A stretch of DNA of 64,000 nt, from positions 4,311 through 68,310 of the forward strand of contig DATDBL010000019.1 in NCBI GenBank assembly GCA_036524855.1, written 5' to 3'. Below, in pieces: positions 54,372-62,433 of this stretch; position 1 is the stretch's first letter; the number at the start of each line of letters is the position of its first letter. The notes under the pieces were generated by a model. It ran no database searches and was not told the origin of the DNA. It saw only the letters and a list, made by a program, of their open reading frames with translations. Source of the stretch: Aldersonia sp036524855. Its GTDB lineage: Bacteria > Actinomycetota > Actinomycetes > Mycobacteriales > Mycobacteriaceae. The translations under genes were made by a program, and so were the position numbers.

Positions 54372-55375
54372 GTGTCTTCGCCTCGCTCGCGGGTGTGGTC
54401 GATGAGACGCTCGACCGTGCGGTGGTGCCGGGCTACTCACGCCTGGGCTACGCGCTGCGCCGCCGTACCTGGCCCGGGGACGATCCCGCGCCGAATGCGT
54501 TGGCCGCGAGGACGGTCCTGGTCACCGGCGCCGGGTCGGGCATCGGGCTGGCGACCTGCCGGGCGTTCGCCGAACTGGGCGCGACTGTACTCGCGGTGGG
54601 CCGCGACCCCGATCGGGGCGAGCAGGCCGCGGCCCAGGTCGCGGTGGACGTTCCCGACGCCGACATCCGGTTCGAGCGCTGCGACGTGTCGAACCTCGCC
54701 GAGGTGCGCGCGTTCGGCGCCGATCTGTGCCGGCGGCACGACCGCCTCGACGTCGTCGTGCACAACGCCGGCGTGTTGCCACCGCGACGGACGGAATCCG
54801 ACCAGGGACACGAGGTCACACTCGCGACGCACGTGCTCGGACCGATCCTGCTGACCGAATCGCTGCTACCGCTGTTCGAGCAGGCGGCCCCCGCGCGGGT
54901 CGTGGTCGTCTCCTCCGGCGGCGCCTACACCACGCGCCTGCACGTCGAGGACCTGGAGTACCGCACCGGGCGCTACCTCGGCGCCAACGCCTACGCTCGC
55001 ACCAAGCGGATGCAGATTGCGTTGACCCCGGTGCTGGACCGACGTTGGTCGAGTTACGGTGCGCGGGCCTACAGCATGCACCCGGGGTGGGCCGATACGC
55101 CCGGCGTCGCCGACTCGCTGCCGTTTTTCCGTCGCCTCACCGGGGCGCTGCTGCGCGACGCCGAACAGGCGGCCGACACCGTCGTGTGGTTGGCCGCGAC
55201 CGCGACCCCTCCCCCGGGTGGGACCTTCTGGCACGACCGTCGAATCCGCCCGACTCACTACCTGCCGCAGACTCGGGAGACCGCAGCAGAGATCGAGGCG
55301 TTGTGGCAGTTCTGCTGCAATGCAACGGAAATCGCGCGCAGTTCGCGCGCGTCGAACAAGGAGGAGTCCGAATGA
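54368..55375 (+). CDS. Short-chain dehydrogenase/reductase
   Basis: The 335-residue classical SDR has VLVTGAGSGIGLATCRAFAE near 49 after an N-terminal extension, VVVHNAGVLPP, the catalytic Ser in VVVSSGGAY and an Asn-Ala-Tyr-Ala-Arg-Thr-Lys segment holding the Tyr-x3-Lys pair. It resembles retinol dehydrogenase-like enzymes that act on lipophilic alcohols or aldehydes. Overlaps on both sides place it in a three-gene operon. Confidence 0.85.
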   Translation: MSVFASLAGVVDETLDRAVVPGYSRLGYALRRRTWPGDDPAPNALAARTVLVTGAGSGIGLATCRAFAELGATVLAVGRDPDRGEQAAAQVAVDVPDADIRFERCDVSNLAEVRAFGADLCRRHDRLDVVVHNAGVLPPRRTESDQGHEVTLATHVLGPILLTESLLPLFEQAAPARVVVVSSGGAYTTRLHVEDLEYRTGRYLGANAYARTKRMQIALTPVLDRRWSSYGARAYSMHPGWADTPGVADSLPFFRRLTGALLRDAEQAADTVVWLAATATPPPGGTFWHDRRIRPTHYLPQTRETAAEIEALWQFCCNATEIARSSRASNKEESE

Positions 55376-55872
55376 ACACCACTCACACGACACTGCGCCG
55401 CGTCGGCGGTGCCCTGTTGGGCACGGCCGCGGCGGCATCGTTGGCGGTGCTCGCCGCCCCGACCGCGACGGCGGCCCCGGTCGACTGCCGCGCACCGGGC
55501 GAGGCCGAGGTGATCAAGGCCGACGGGACGTCCGAGTGCGCGGCGGCGAGCGTGCCCGGCGGCGCCGCCGCGGCGTACGGCATCGAGGGCTGGGCCCTGG
55601 CCGAGGCCGGTTCCGGGTCGCTCGCTCTCGCGATCGGCCGCGACGGCGGACGGGCGGCGAGCACCGCGACCGGGGGCGCCGCGCCCGCGGCGATCGCAAT
55701 GGGCCCGGAGTCGTCGGTGTCGCTCGCCGGCAGCGGCCCCGAGTTGACCCTCGGTCTCGCGGGCGCGGGAGCGACCGTCACGAGCGACGGGGCCGGGAAC
55801 TACTCGTGCTCCGGCGGGCCCGCGTTCGCCGGCAACCTGCTCACGTTGCGCGGATGCATGTCGCAGGGCTGA
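55372..55872 (+). CDS. Small secreted protein, DUF6764-like
   Basis: The 166-residue protein has a signal peptide (about 1-35, ending ATATAAP). It carries three or four cysteines, an Ala/Gly-rich repetitive middle with strands alternating like GGRAASTATGG, and a final CSGGPAFAGNLLTLRGC. I associate it with the DUF6764 family of actinobacterial exported proteins, from memory. Function unknown. It overlaps the SDR gene by 4 bp. Confidence 0.7.
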   Translation: MNTTHTTLRRVGGALLGTAAAASLAVLAAPTATAAPVDCRAPGEAEVIKADGTSECAAASVPGGAAAAYGIEGWALAEAGSGSLALAIGRDGGRAASTATGGAAPAAIAMGPESSVSLAGSGPELTLGLAGAGATVTSDGAGNYSCSGGPAFAGNLLTLRGCMSQG

Positions 55873-56025
55873 GGCTCAGCGGACGGGGCGCAGTTCCACC
55901 GCGGCGGCGACCGCCCGCTCGAAGCGCCGAGCACGAAGTCGCTGCGCTCGCTGGCCTCGAGCTTGGCGCACTCCTGGGTTTCCCCCGTCCCGCGCCGATG
56001 CCTCGACGGAATCGGTCCAGCCGAC

Positions 56026-58106
56026 CTACCGATCGCGCCTAGCCAACTGACTGGGCCACCACACGGTCCGGCCGATGTCGTAGACGAGCGCCGGAACGAG
56101 CAACGTGCGCACCAGCAGTGCATCCAGAAGCACACCGAACGCGACGATGAACGCGATCTGGGCGAGGAAGATCAACGGGATGACCGCGAGCGCGGAGAAG
56201 GTCGCCGCGAGCACCACGCCGGCCGAGGTGATGACGCCGCCGGTCACCGTCAGCCCTCGCAGGACCCCGCGCCGGGTGCCGATCTGCTGGGCCTCCTCGC
56301 GCACCCTGGTCATCAGGAAGATGTTGTAGTCGATCCCGAGCGCGACCAGGAACACGAACGCAAAGAGGGGAACGACCGGGTCAGCGCCCGGAAAACCGAG
56401 GATGTGGTTGAACACGATCGACGAGACGCCGAGGGTCGCGGCGAACGACAGGACGACGGTTGCCATCAGCACGATCGGTGCGACAAGTGCTCTCAGCAGC
56501 AGGCACAGGATCAGCAGGACCACCAGGCTCACGACCGGAATGATCAGAGTGCGGTCGTGGATGGCCGTCGTCTTGGTGTCCAGGTCCACCGCGGTCGGGC
56601 CGCCGACGAGTGCATCCGCTCCCTCGACATCACGCACCGCGGAACGCAGTCGCTCGACGGTGTTCTCGGCAGCGAGCGAATCCGCGGGCTCGGTAAGGGT
56701 CGCCTGCAGCGCGACCCTGCCGTCCACGGTCTTCGGCGCACCGTCGGGTCCCGACACCGCGGTCACCTCCGCGACGCCGTCGACCACCGACGCTTCCGCC
56801 TGAACCTGCTGCACCCGATCGGAATTCGTGATGATCACCGCGGGTGAACCGTCGCCGGCGTCGAAATGCTCGGTCAGGATCTCCTGTCCGCGCTGCGAGT
56901 CCACGGGGAGCAGGAAGGTGTCGGACTGGGCCACTCCCTCGGCGCGTAACTGCGGCACCAGCAATGCGCACAGCACCAGGACCAGCATCGATGTCACCCA
57001 AAAGCGACGCGGATGGCGTCCGACGCGCGCCGCCAGGGACGCCCAGAAGCGATGCCGCTCTGCCCGATCGGCGTCGACGTGGGGGCGTGACGGCCAGATG
57101 CGTTGCGGCCGAGCATGGTCAGGACCGTGGGCAGGAACGTCATCGACGCCAGGAACGAGGCCGCGATGCCGATCGCTGCCACCGGTCCAAGGCCGCGGTT
57201 CGAGTTGAGATCGGACAGGAGCAGGCACAGCACGCCGGCGATCACGGTGCCCGCCGAGGCGGCGACGGGTTCGAGGGTGGCCCGCCACGCGACCCGCATG
57301 GCGGCATACGTGTCCTCGTGCGCCCTGAGTTCTTCGCGGAACCGGGCGACCAGTAGCAACGCGTAGTCGGTGGCGGCCCCGAAGACCAGGATGAACAGGA
57401 TGCCCTGGCTCTGCCCGTTGAGCGTGATCACGTCCGCCGAGGCGAGCAGATACACCAGCATGCTCGCGAGACCGAGCGCGAAGACCGCGGAAACGATCAC
57501 CACGAAGGGCAGGATGGGGCTGCGGTAGACCACGATCAGGATGAGGATGACCACGCTGCCGGCCACGAGAAGCAGGAGTCCGTCGATCCCGCCGAAGGCG
57601 GATGTGAGGTCGGCGGCGGTGCCCGCGGGCCCGGTCAGGTAGACCGTGAGGCCGTCCGGCCGCTCAATCGAGAGTTGTTGCCGCAGAACCTCGATGCTGT
57701 CACCGACCTCGCCCGCGGCGTCGATGGAGACGACGACCTGCAGTGCCCGACCGTCTTCGGATCGGATGGGGGGCGAGACGCCCGCGTCGATCCCCGACGC
57801 GCCGGCGACCCGGCCAACCGAGTCGGCAACGAAGGTCGCGTCGGCCTCGGTCGTCCCCGCGTCCCGCTCGGCGACGACGATTGCAGGTACTCGGTCGGCC
57901 TCGAGGAAGGCGGCTTCCAGTTGCGCGACCGCTGTCGCCTCCGCCGACGCGGGAAGGAACGACGTGTTGTCGTTGGCCTGCACGTCGCCGAGTTTGCCGG
58001 CGAAGGGACCACCGGTGGCGCCGAGCACGAGCCATCCCAGGATCAGCAGAGCTGACAGAATCCAACGCAGACGACTGATTCGTCGCGCCAGGGCAAGATT
58101 GTGCAC
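56026..58106 (-). pseudogene. MMPL-family RND transporter split by one frameshift
   Basis: From a GTG at 58106 the first frame encodes the N-terminal half: helix 1, an extracytoplasmic domain, then helices with FGAATDYALLLVARFREELR and SFLASMTFLPTVLTMLGRN. A one-base loss near 57105 moves the rest into another frame, which has the second extracytoplasmic domain and FLVALGIDYNIFLMTRVREE. The joined protein would be about 690 residues, normal for small actinobacterial MMPL proteins that export lipids or lipophilic compounds. A SigK-type promoter precedes it. The gene could be intact if the shift is a sequencing error. Confidence 0.75.
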
Positions 58107-58168
58107 CGGTAATCCTGTCTGTGCTCGGGCGCGCCGAAGCGGGCCGTCGGTGAGGTGTGTCGCTGGCC

Positions 58169-58195
58169 ATTCGAGACTGTGGAGCGGCTGGATGG
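58169..58195 (-). promoter_or_regulatory. SigK-type promoter of the MMPL gene
   Basis: CCATCC (58195-58190), 16 bases, CGAAT (58173-58169), reading leftwards into the MMPL gene 63 bp away. The spacer differs from the fasciclin promoter at only three positions and matching bases extend outside the boxes, so these are copies of one promoter type, possibly by duplication. Confidence 0.65.
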
Positions 58196-58244
58196 GACTC
58201 TCGAGGTCCTCGGCCGGGTATCCGTGTGGGCTGACGCCCTCGCG

Positions 58245-58545
58245 ATGGTTGACGCGTTCGACGCGGTCACCGACGCCGACCTGAGAAGAATCGGCGGCTT
58301 CAAGTGGTCGAAGCCTCCCGACGCCACGGGCGTGTTCGTGGCGGAGATGGACTTCGGGGTGGCTCCGCCCCGTGCGTGAAGCCATCCAGTCGGCGGTCGA
58401 TGCCGGCCTGTTCGGCTATCCACCCCACACGATCTCGGATCAGCTGTCGACGGCATGCGCCGCTTGGCAGCGCGACGAGTACGGGTGGGAGGTCCTCCCC
58501 GAGCGAGTGCGTCCCCTGGGTGACGTCCTACAGGGCATGACGGTG
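58245..58545 (+). pseudogene. PatB/MalY-type aminotransferase, N-terminal fragment with frameshift
   Basis: MVDAFDAVTDADLRRIGGFK and ATGVFVAEMDFGVAPP, then in the next frame REAIQSAVDAGLFGYPPHTI, match the beginning of PatB/MalY pyridoxal-phosphate C-S lyases (normally about 390 residues). An extra C in CCGCCCCG near 58370 causes the shift. Similarity stops at about 58540, where a DUF1016 fragment on the other strand begins, so about three quarters of the gene is missing. Confidence 0.75.
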
Positions 58546-58548
58546 AGG

Positions 58549-58906
58549 ATCTGGTTGAGCAGCACGTTGCGCGACCACCCGAACTTGACCACCGCCTCTG
58601 CGTAGAGGTCACGCACAGCCTGGTCGTCCAGCTTGTCCAACAGCACGGTGATGTGTCCCCACGGCAATCTTCCAACAGCCGTTGGAAGATTGCCCGACCA
58701 GGCGTTCGCGAAGGCTCGCATGTCTCCCAGTACAGCTCGACCACCTGCTTGTTCACCGTCTGTTGAGCCGCCGCACGCGCCGCCACCACCCGCGACGTCA
58801 GCGCCCGCCAGCGTCTCGTCGTAGTCGCCGGGAAAGCTCGACCTCCCGACGCGGTCCCCGCGCGTTCACCGGCGGCCGCCGCGCCCAAGTCGTCGCGGAC
58901 GGGCAT
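58549..58906 (-). pseudogene. DUF1016 (YhcG-type nuclease) N-terminal fragments
   Basis: On the minus strand ALTSRVVAARAAAQQTVNKQ and VVELYWE, then in a second frame MRAFANAWSGNLPTAVGRLP and WGHITVLLDKLDDQAVRDLY, belong to the N-terminal domain of DUF1016/YhcG proteins. These carry a C-terminal PD-(D/E)XK nuclease domain that is absent here. The two parts are joined at about 58720 with a deletion and frame change. The fragment ends where the PatB fragment ends, so a rearrangement fused the two. Confidence 0.7.
58665..58692. repeat. Perfect 12-bp inverted repeat inside the DUF1016 fragment
   Basis: CAATCTTCCAAC and GTTGGAAGATTG flank the four bases AGCC. The repeat encodes part of the conserved LPTAVGRLPWGH segment on the minus strand. 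It could form a strong hairpin, but may simply reflect codon choice. Confidence 0.5.
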
Positions 58907-59068
58907 CGCGCCCGCGACCTGGACAACCGATCACCCAAACCCACCCCATGAGCAGCACACTACTGGCCACGCAGCGGCCAACCATCGCGGCAGACACGTG
59001 CCGCCTCGAGACCCCCGCCGCCTTCTACCAGCTCGACCGAGTCGGCGAGTGCGCAGTTGTTGCGGCCT
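58907..59068. other. Intergenic region with no recognisable gene
   Basis: About 160 bp separate the DUF1016 fragment from the metallopeptidase. A short open frame on the + strand has no family resemblance. I see no clear terminator. Confidence 0.4.
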
Positions 59069-60139
59069 TTATTCGACGCTTGCGACAGCAGGTGCGCACT
59101 CGGCGGCGGCGGTCACGACGACACGGTGCACGAACGAGAGTTTCCTGAACGCGGCGGCGTTGAGTTCGAACGGATACAGATCCGGCTTGCCCATCGAGCG
59201 GTTGATCAGGTTGAAGAACGTCGCGGCGCGGCCCCAGTCCCACAGCATCCGCTCCGCGCTCTCGTTGCGGTAGTCGACGAGTGGGACGACGTCCTCGAGC
59301 GGGTAGCCGCGGGCAGGGTTGGCATGCCATACGACGTCACCGCTCGCGGTGGTCTGCAGGGTGTCGGTGATGTGTAGGTAGTGCGCGAAGCACTCCGCGA
59401 AGTCCTCCCACGGGTGCATGGTCGCGTACTCGGAGATGTAGTTCTCGCGCCAGTCCTCCGGGGCACCGAGACGGTAGTGCCGCTCGATCGCGTCCGAGTA
59501 GCTGGCCCGTTCGTCGCCGAAGATCTCCCGGCACTCGTCGATCAGCGGCCCGTTCTCGACCAGGACGTTCTGGTAATAGTGCCCGACCTCGTGCCGGAAA
59601 TGCCCCAGCATCGTGCGGTAGGGCTCGCCGAGGTACACCCGCAGGCGCTCGCGAACGTCGTCGAGGGTCTCCACCAGATCGATCGTGATGACCCCGTTGG
59701 CGTGGCCGATCATGATCTTCTCGTTGTTGGAGTAACTCGACAGCAGGTCGAACGCCAGCCCGCCCTCGCGTTCGTAGTACGGGGTGATCGGGAGCCCGAG
59801 GTCGGCGAGATGGAAGATCAACCGCCGCAGATTCGTCCGCGCCTCGGACAGCTTCTCCATGGCGATCGTGTCGTCCGGGTCGGGCCGGCGGCGCACGAGC
59901 GAACACGAGAGGCAGTGCGCGCTGTCCGCGTCCTCGGCCACCAGCCAGTTGCACCGCCAGTGCCGGTTCGAGCAGCAGCGCCAGGTGCGGCCCTCGACCT
60001 CGATCGCGGCGTCCTCGTCGACGACCGGAACCATTGTCTCGCTCGGCGGGTGCAGGGCGTATTCGCCATTGCACCAGCGGCACCGGGCACCCTCGAAGGA
60101 GACGAAACCCCGGCAGCGGGGACACGAAAATGCGATCAT
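59069..60139 (-). CDS. Zinc-ribbon zinc-binding metallopeptidase-like protein
   Basis: The 356-residue protein has an N-terminal zinc ribbon with CPRC and CRWC, a second set of cysteines (CCSNRHWRCN, CLSC), and a peptidase-like domain with HEVGHYY at 183-189 (HExxH). A further downstream glutamate region WEDFAECFAHYLHI could supply the third zinc ligand. The layout matches the family of putative zinc-binding metallopeptidases common in bacteria; the substrate is unknown. It follows xthA on the same strand by 25 bp. Confidence 0.82.
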   Translation of the reverse strand: MIAFSCPRCRGFVSFEGARCRWCNGEYALHPPSETMVPVVDEDAAIEVEGRTWRCCSNRHWRCNWLVAEDADSAHCLSCSLVRRRPDPDDTIAMEKLSEARTNLRRLIFHLADLGLPITPYYEREGGLAFDLLSSYSNNEKIMIGHANGVITIDLVETLDDVRERLRVYLGEPYRTMLGHFRHEVGHYYQNVLVENGPLIDECREIFGDERASYSDAIERHYRLGAPEDWRENYISEYATMHPWEDFAECFAHYLHITDTLQTTASGDVVWHANPARGYPLEDVVPLVDYRNESAERMLWDWGRAATFFNLINRSMGKPDLYPFELNAAAFRKLSFVHRVVVTAAAECAPAVASVE

Positions 60140-60164
60140 TGCGGGCCCTTCCGCATTGGGGATG

Positions 60165-61028
60165 TCAGCGAGATTGTGGCAGCTTCGTCCTGCCGCGCGC
60201 ACCAGGCTTGGCCGACGGCGGCGGAACCATCGGGCCGATGTCGCCATCGGGTGCGGTGTCGAAATCCACCATGACGGGCGCGTGGTCGCTCGGGCCGGTG
60301 CCCTTGCGGGCGTGCCGGTCGATCCACGCCGCCTGCACCCGACCCGGTAGCGACCCGCCGGCGAGGACGAGGTCGATGCGCATGCCGAGGTCCTTGTGGA
60401 ACATGCCGGCCCGGTAGTCCCAGTAGCTGAAGACGCGCTGCTGCGGCCAGCGCTCGCGCACGACGTCGTGCAGACCGAGGCCCTGCAGGCGCGCCAGGGC
60501 CGCGCGCTCCGGTTCGGTGACGTGGGTCTGCCCGATGTAGGCATCTGGGTCGAAGACGTCGGCGTCGGTCGGGGCGATGTTCATATCGCCGCAGACGAGG
60601 ACGTCGTCGGGTCCGTCGGCGACGACCGTGCGCAGCGTCTCGAGCCAGGCCAGCTTGTAGTGGTAGTGCTCGGAGTCCGGCACCCGGCCGTTCGGCACGT
60701 ACACCGAGTGCACGCGGACCCCGGCGCAGGTCGCCGCGACCGCACGCGCCTCGGGATGCGGGAAGCCCGGTGCACCCGGCAGTTCGGCGACGACGTCGTC
60801 GAGCCCGATGCGGGACAGGATCGCCACGCCGTTCCACTGCGCTTCACCGTTGAGCGCGAACTCGTAGCCACGCTCGGCGAGCGCGTCCCCGAGCAGTGCG
60901 GCGAAGGCGTCGTTGCCGAGCTTGGTCTCCTGCAGGCAGACGACGTCGGGGCGACGTTCATCGAGCCAGGGCAGCAACCGCGGCACCCGCTGTTTGACGG
61001 AATTGACATTCCAGGTCGTCACCCGCAT
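60165..61028 (-). CDS. xth: Exodeoxyribonuclease III (ExoA/XthA family)
   Basis: The 287-residue AP endonuclease/3' exonuclease starts RVTTWNVNSVKQR. It has the metal ligand Glu in CLQETKLGND, the catalytic VCGDMNIAPTDADVF and the closing GPSDHAPVMVDF. It acts in base excision repair. The ATG at 61028 was preferred over one three codons earlier because the family begins at Met-Arg/Lys-Val. Confidence 0.92.
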   Translation of the reverse strand: MRVTTWNVNSVKQRVPRLLPWLDERRPDVVCLQETKLGNDAFAALLGDALAERGYEFALNGEAQWNGVAILSRIGLDDVVAELPGAPGFPHPEARAVAATCAGVRVHSVYVPNGRVPDSEHYHYKLAWLETLRTVVADGPDDVLVCGDMNIAPTDADVFDPDAYIGQTHVTEPERAALARLQGLGLHDVVRERWPQQRVFSYWDYRAGMFHKDLGMRIDLVLAGGSLPGRVQAAWIDRHARKGTGPSDHAPVMVDFDTAPDGDIGPMVPPPSAKPGARGRTKLPQSR

Positions 61029-61107
61029 GGCGCCCACGGTAGCCCGATCGCGTAGGCGTCCACCTGCCCGTCCGACCAGTTGATTGTTGGGTGGTCGAAA
61101 AGTATTG

Positions 61108-61121
61108 TTCGGCTCACCGAA
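61108..61121. promoter_or_regulatory. Inverted repeat before the NRAMP gene, possible metal-regulator site
   Basis: TTCGG-CTCA-CCGAA lies 24 bp before the GTG start of the NRAMP transporter, flanked by AT-richer DNA. DtxR/MntR-type repressors often bind dyads at this position. Assignment is by position. Confidence 0.4.
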
Positions 61122-61144
61122 GTTTCCTGGCCCCGGAGGTTTGT

Positions 61145-62386
61145 GTGACGACGCTCGTCGACTCGGTTCGCCCCGCGCTCAGCCGTGCCCGCAGCGGATC
61201 GCTGCTGTTGGGACCGGCGTTCGTCGCGGCGATCGCCTATGTGGATCCCGGCAACGTCGCCTCCAACATCAGCGCTGGGGCGCAGTTCGGTTACCTGCTG
61301 GTCTGGGTGATCGTCGGCGCCAACGTCATGGCCGGGCTGGTGCAGTTTCTCTCCGCCAAACTCGGCTTGGTGACCGGCATGTCGCTGCCGGAGGCGGTGC
61401 GGTCGCGGTCGACTCGCGGCGTGCGGCTGAGCTACTGGGTACAGGCGGAGTTGGTCGCGATCGCCACCGACCTCGCCGAGGTGGTCGGCGGCGCGATCGC
61501 CTTGTACCTGCTGTTCGACCTGCCGCTGCTGATGGGCGGCGTCATCACCGGCATCGTCTCGATGGCGCTGCTCCTCGTGCAGGACCGGCGTGGCCAGCGG
61601 CCGTTCGAGCGGGTGATCACGGGTCTGTTGGCGGTCATCGCGGTCGGGTTCCTGACCAGCGTCGTCGTCGCGCCGCCGCCGCCCGGTGCGGTGATCGGTG
61701 GCCTCATGCCGATGTTCGACGGCGCGGAGAGCGTGCTGATCGCCGCGGCGATGCTCGGCGCCACGGTGATGCCGCATGCGGTGTACCTGCATTCGGGGCT
61801 CGCTCGCGACCGGCACGGGCACCCCGCCCCCGGCCCGAGCCGGGTGCGGCTGTTGAAGGCGACCCGGATCGACGTCGGCCTGGCGATGCTGCTCGCCGGC
61901 ACCGTGAACCTGTCGATGCTGCTGCTCGCAGCGACAACCCTGCGGGGTCAGGAGGGTGTCGACTCGATCGAGGGGGCGCACGCCGCGGTCGGGGAGACGC
62001 TGGGCCCGGTAGTGGCGCTGCTGTTCGCGCTGGGCCTGCTCGCGTCCGGCCTGGCCTCGACCTCGGTCGGTGCGTATGCCGGCGCGATGATCATGGACGG
62101 GCTGCTGCGCAAGCGAATCCCCCTGCTGGTGCGGCGGCTGGTCACCCTGATTCCCGCGATCGTCGTGCTCGCGATCGGCGTCGACCCGAGCCGGGCGTTG
62201 GTGCTCTCCCAGGTCGTGCTGTCCTTCGGCATCCCGTTCGCGCTGGTGCCGCTGGTGCGCTTCACCAGCGACCGCAACCTGATGGGCGCCGACGTCAACC
62301 ACCGCGTCACGACCTTCCTCGCCTGGATCGTGGCCGCGCTCATCATCCTGCTCAACGTGGCGCTGCTGTACCTGACGTTCGCGTGA
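61145..62386 (+). CDS. mntH: NRAMP-family divalent metal transporter (MntH-like)
   Basis: The 413-residue protein has eleven membrane helices. The metal-binding DPGN of helix 1 is at 34-37 (AYVDPGNVASN) and the helix 6 MPH motif is in TVMPHAVYLHS. These are the signatures of proton-coupled Mn2+/Fe2+ importers. The GTG at 61145 follows a GGAGG site. It is convergent with the LacI-type gene, with a shared terminator hairpin. Confidence 0.92.
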   Translation: MTTLVDSVRPALSRARSGSLLLGPAFVAAIAYVDPGNVASNISAGAQFGYLLVWVIVGANVMAGLVQFLSAKLGLVTGMSLPEAVRSRSTRGVRLSYWVQAELVAIATDLAEVVGGAIALYLLFDLPLLMGGVITGIVSMALLLVQDRRGQRPFERVITGLLAVIAVGFLTSVVVAPPPPGAVIGGLMPMFDGAESVLIAAAMLGATVMPHAVYLHSGLARDRHGHPAPGPSRVRLLKATRIDVGLAMLLAGTVNLSMLLLAATTLRGQEGVDSIEGAHAAVGETLGPVVALLFALGLLASGLASTSVGAYAGAMIMDGLLRKRIPLLVRRLVTLIPAIVVLAIGVDPSRALVLSQVVLSFGIPFALVPLVRFTSDRNLMGADVNHRVTTFLAWIVAALIILLNVALLYLTFA

Positions 62387-62433
62387 CCCGTGAGTGGTTG
62401 AAGAGTGTCTGGACTCGTCAACGACTCACGGGT
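62386..62433. terminator. Bidirectional hairpin, second copy of the terminator repeat
   Basis: The left arm 62386-62406 (ACCCGTGAGTGG...) pairs with 62413-62433 (...GACTCACGGGT) around a 6-base loop. It begins at the last base of the mntH stop and overlaps the last codons of the convergent LacI-type gene. Each arm matches the hairpin at 26269-26316 at 19 of 21 positions. Confidence 0.75.
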
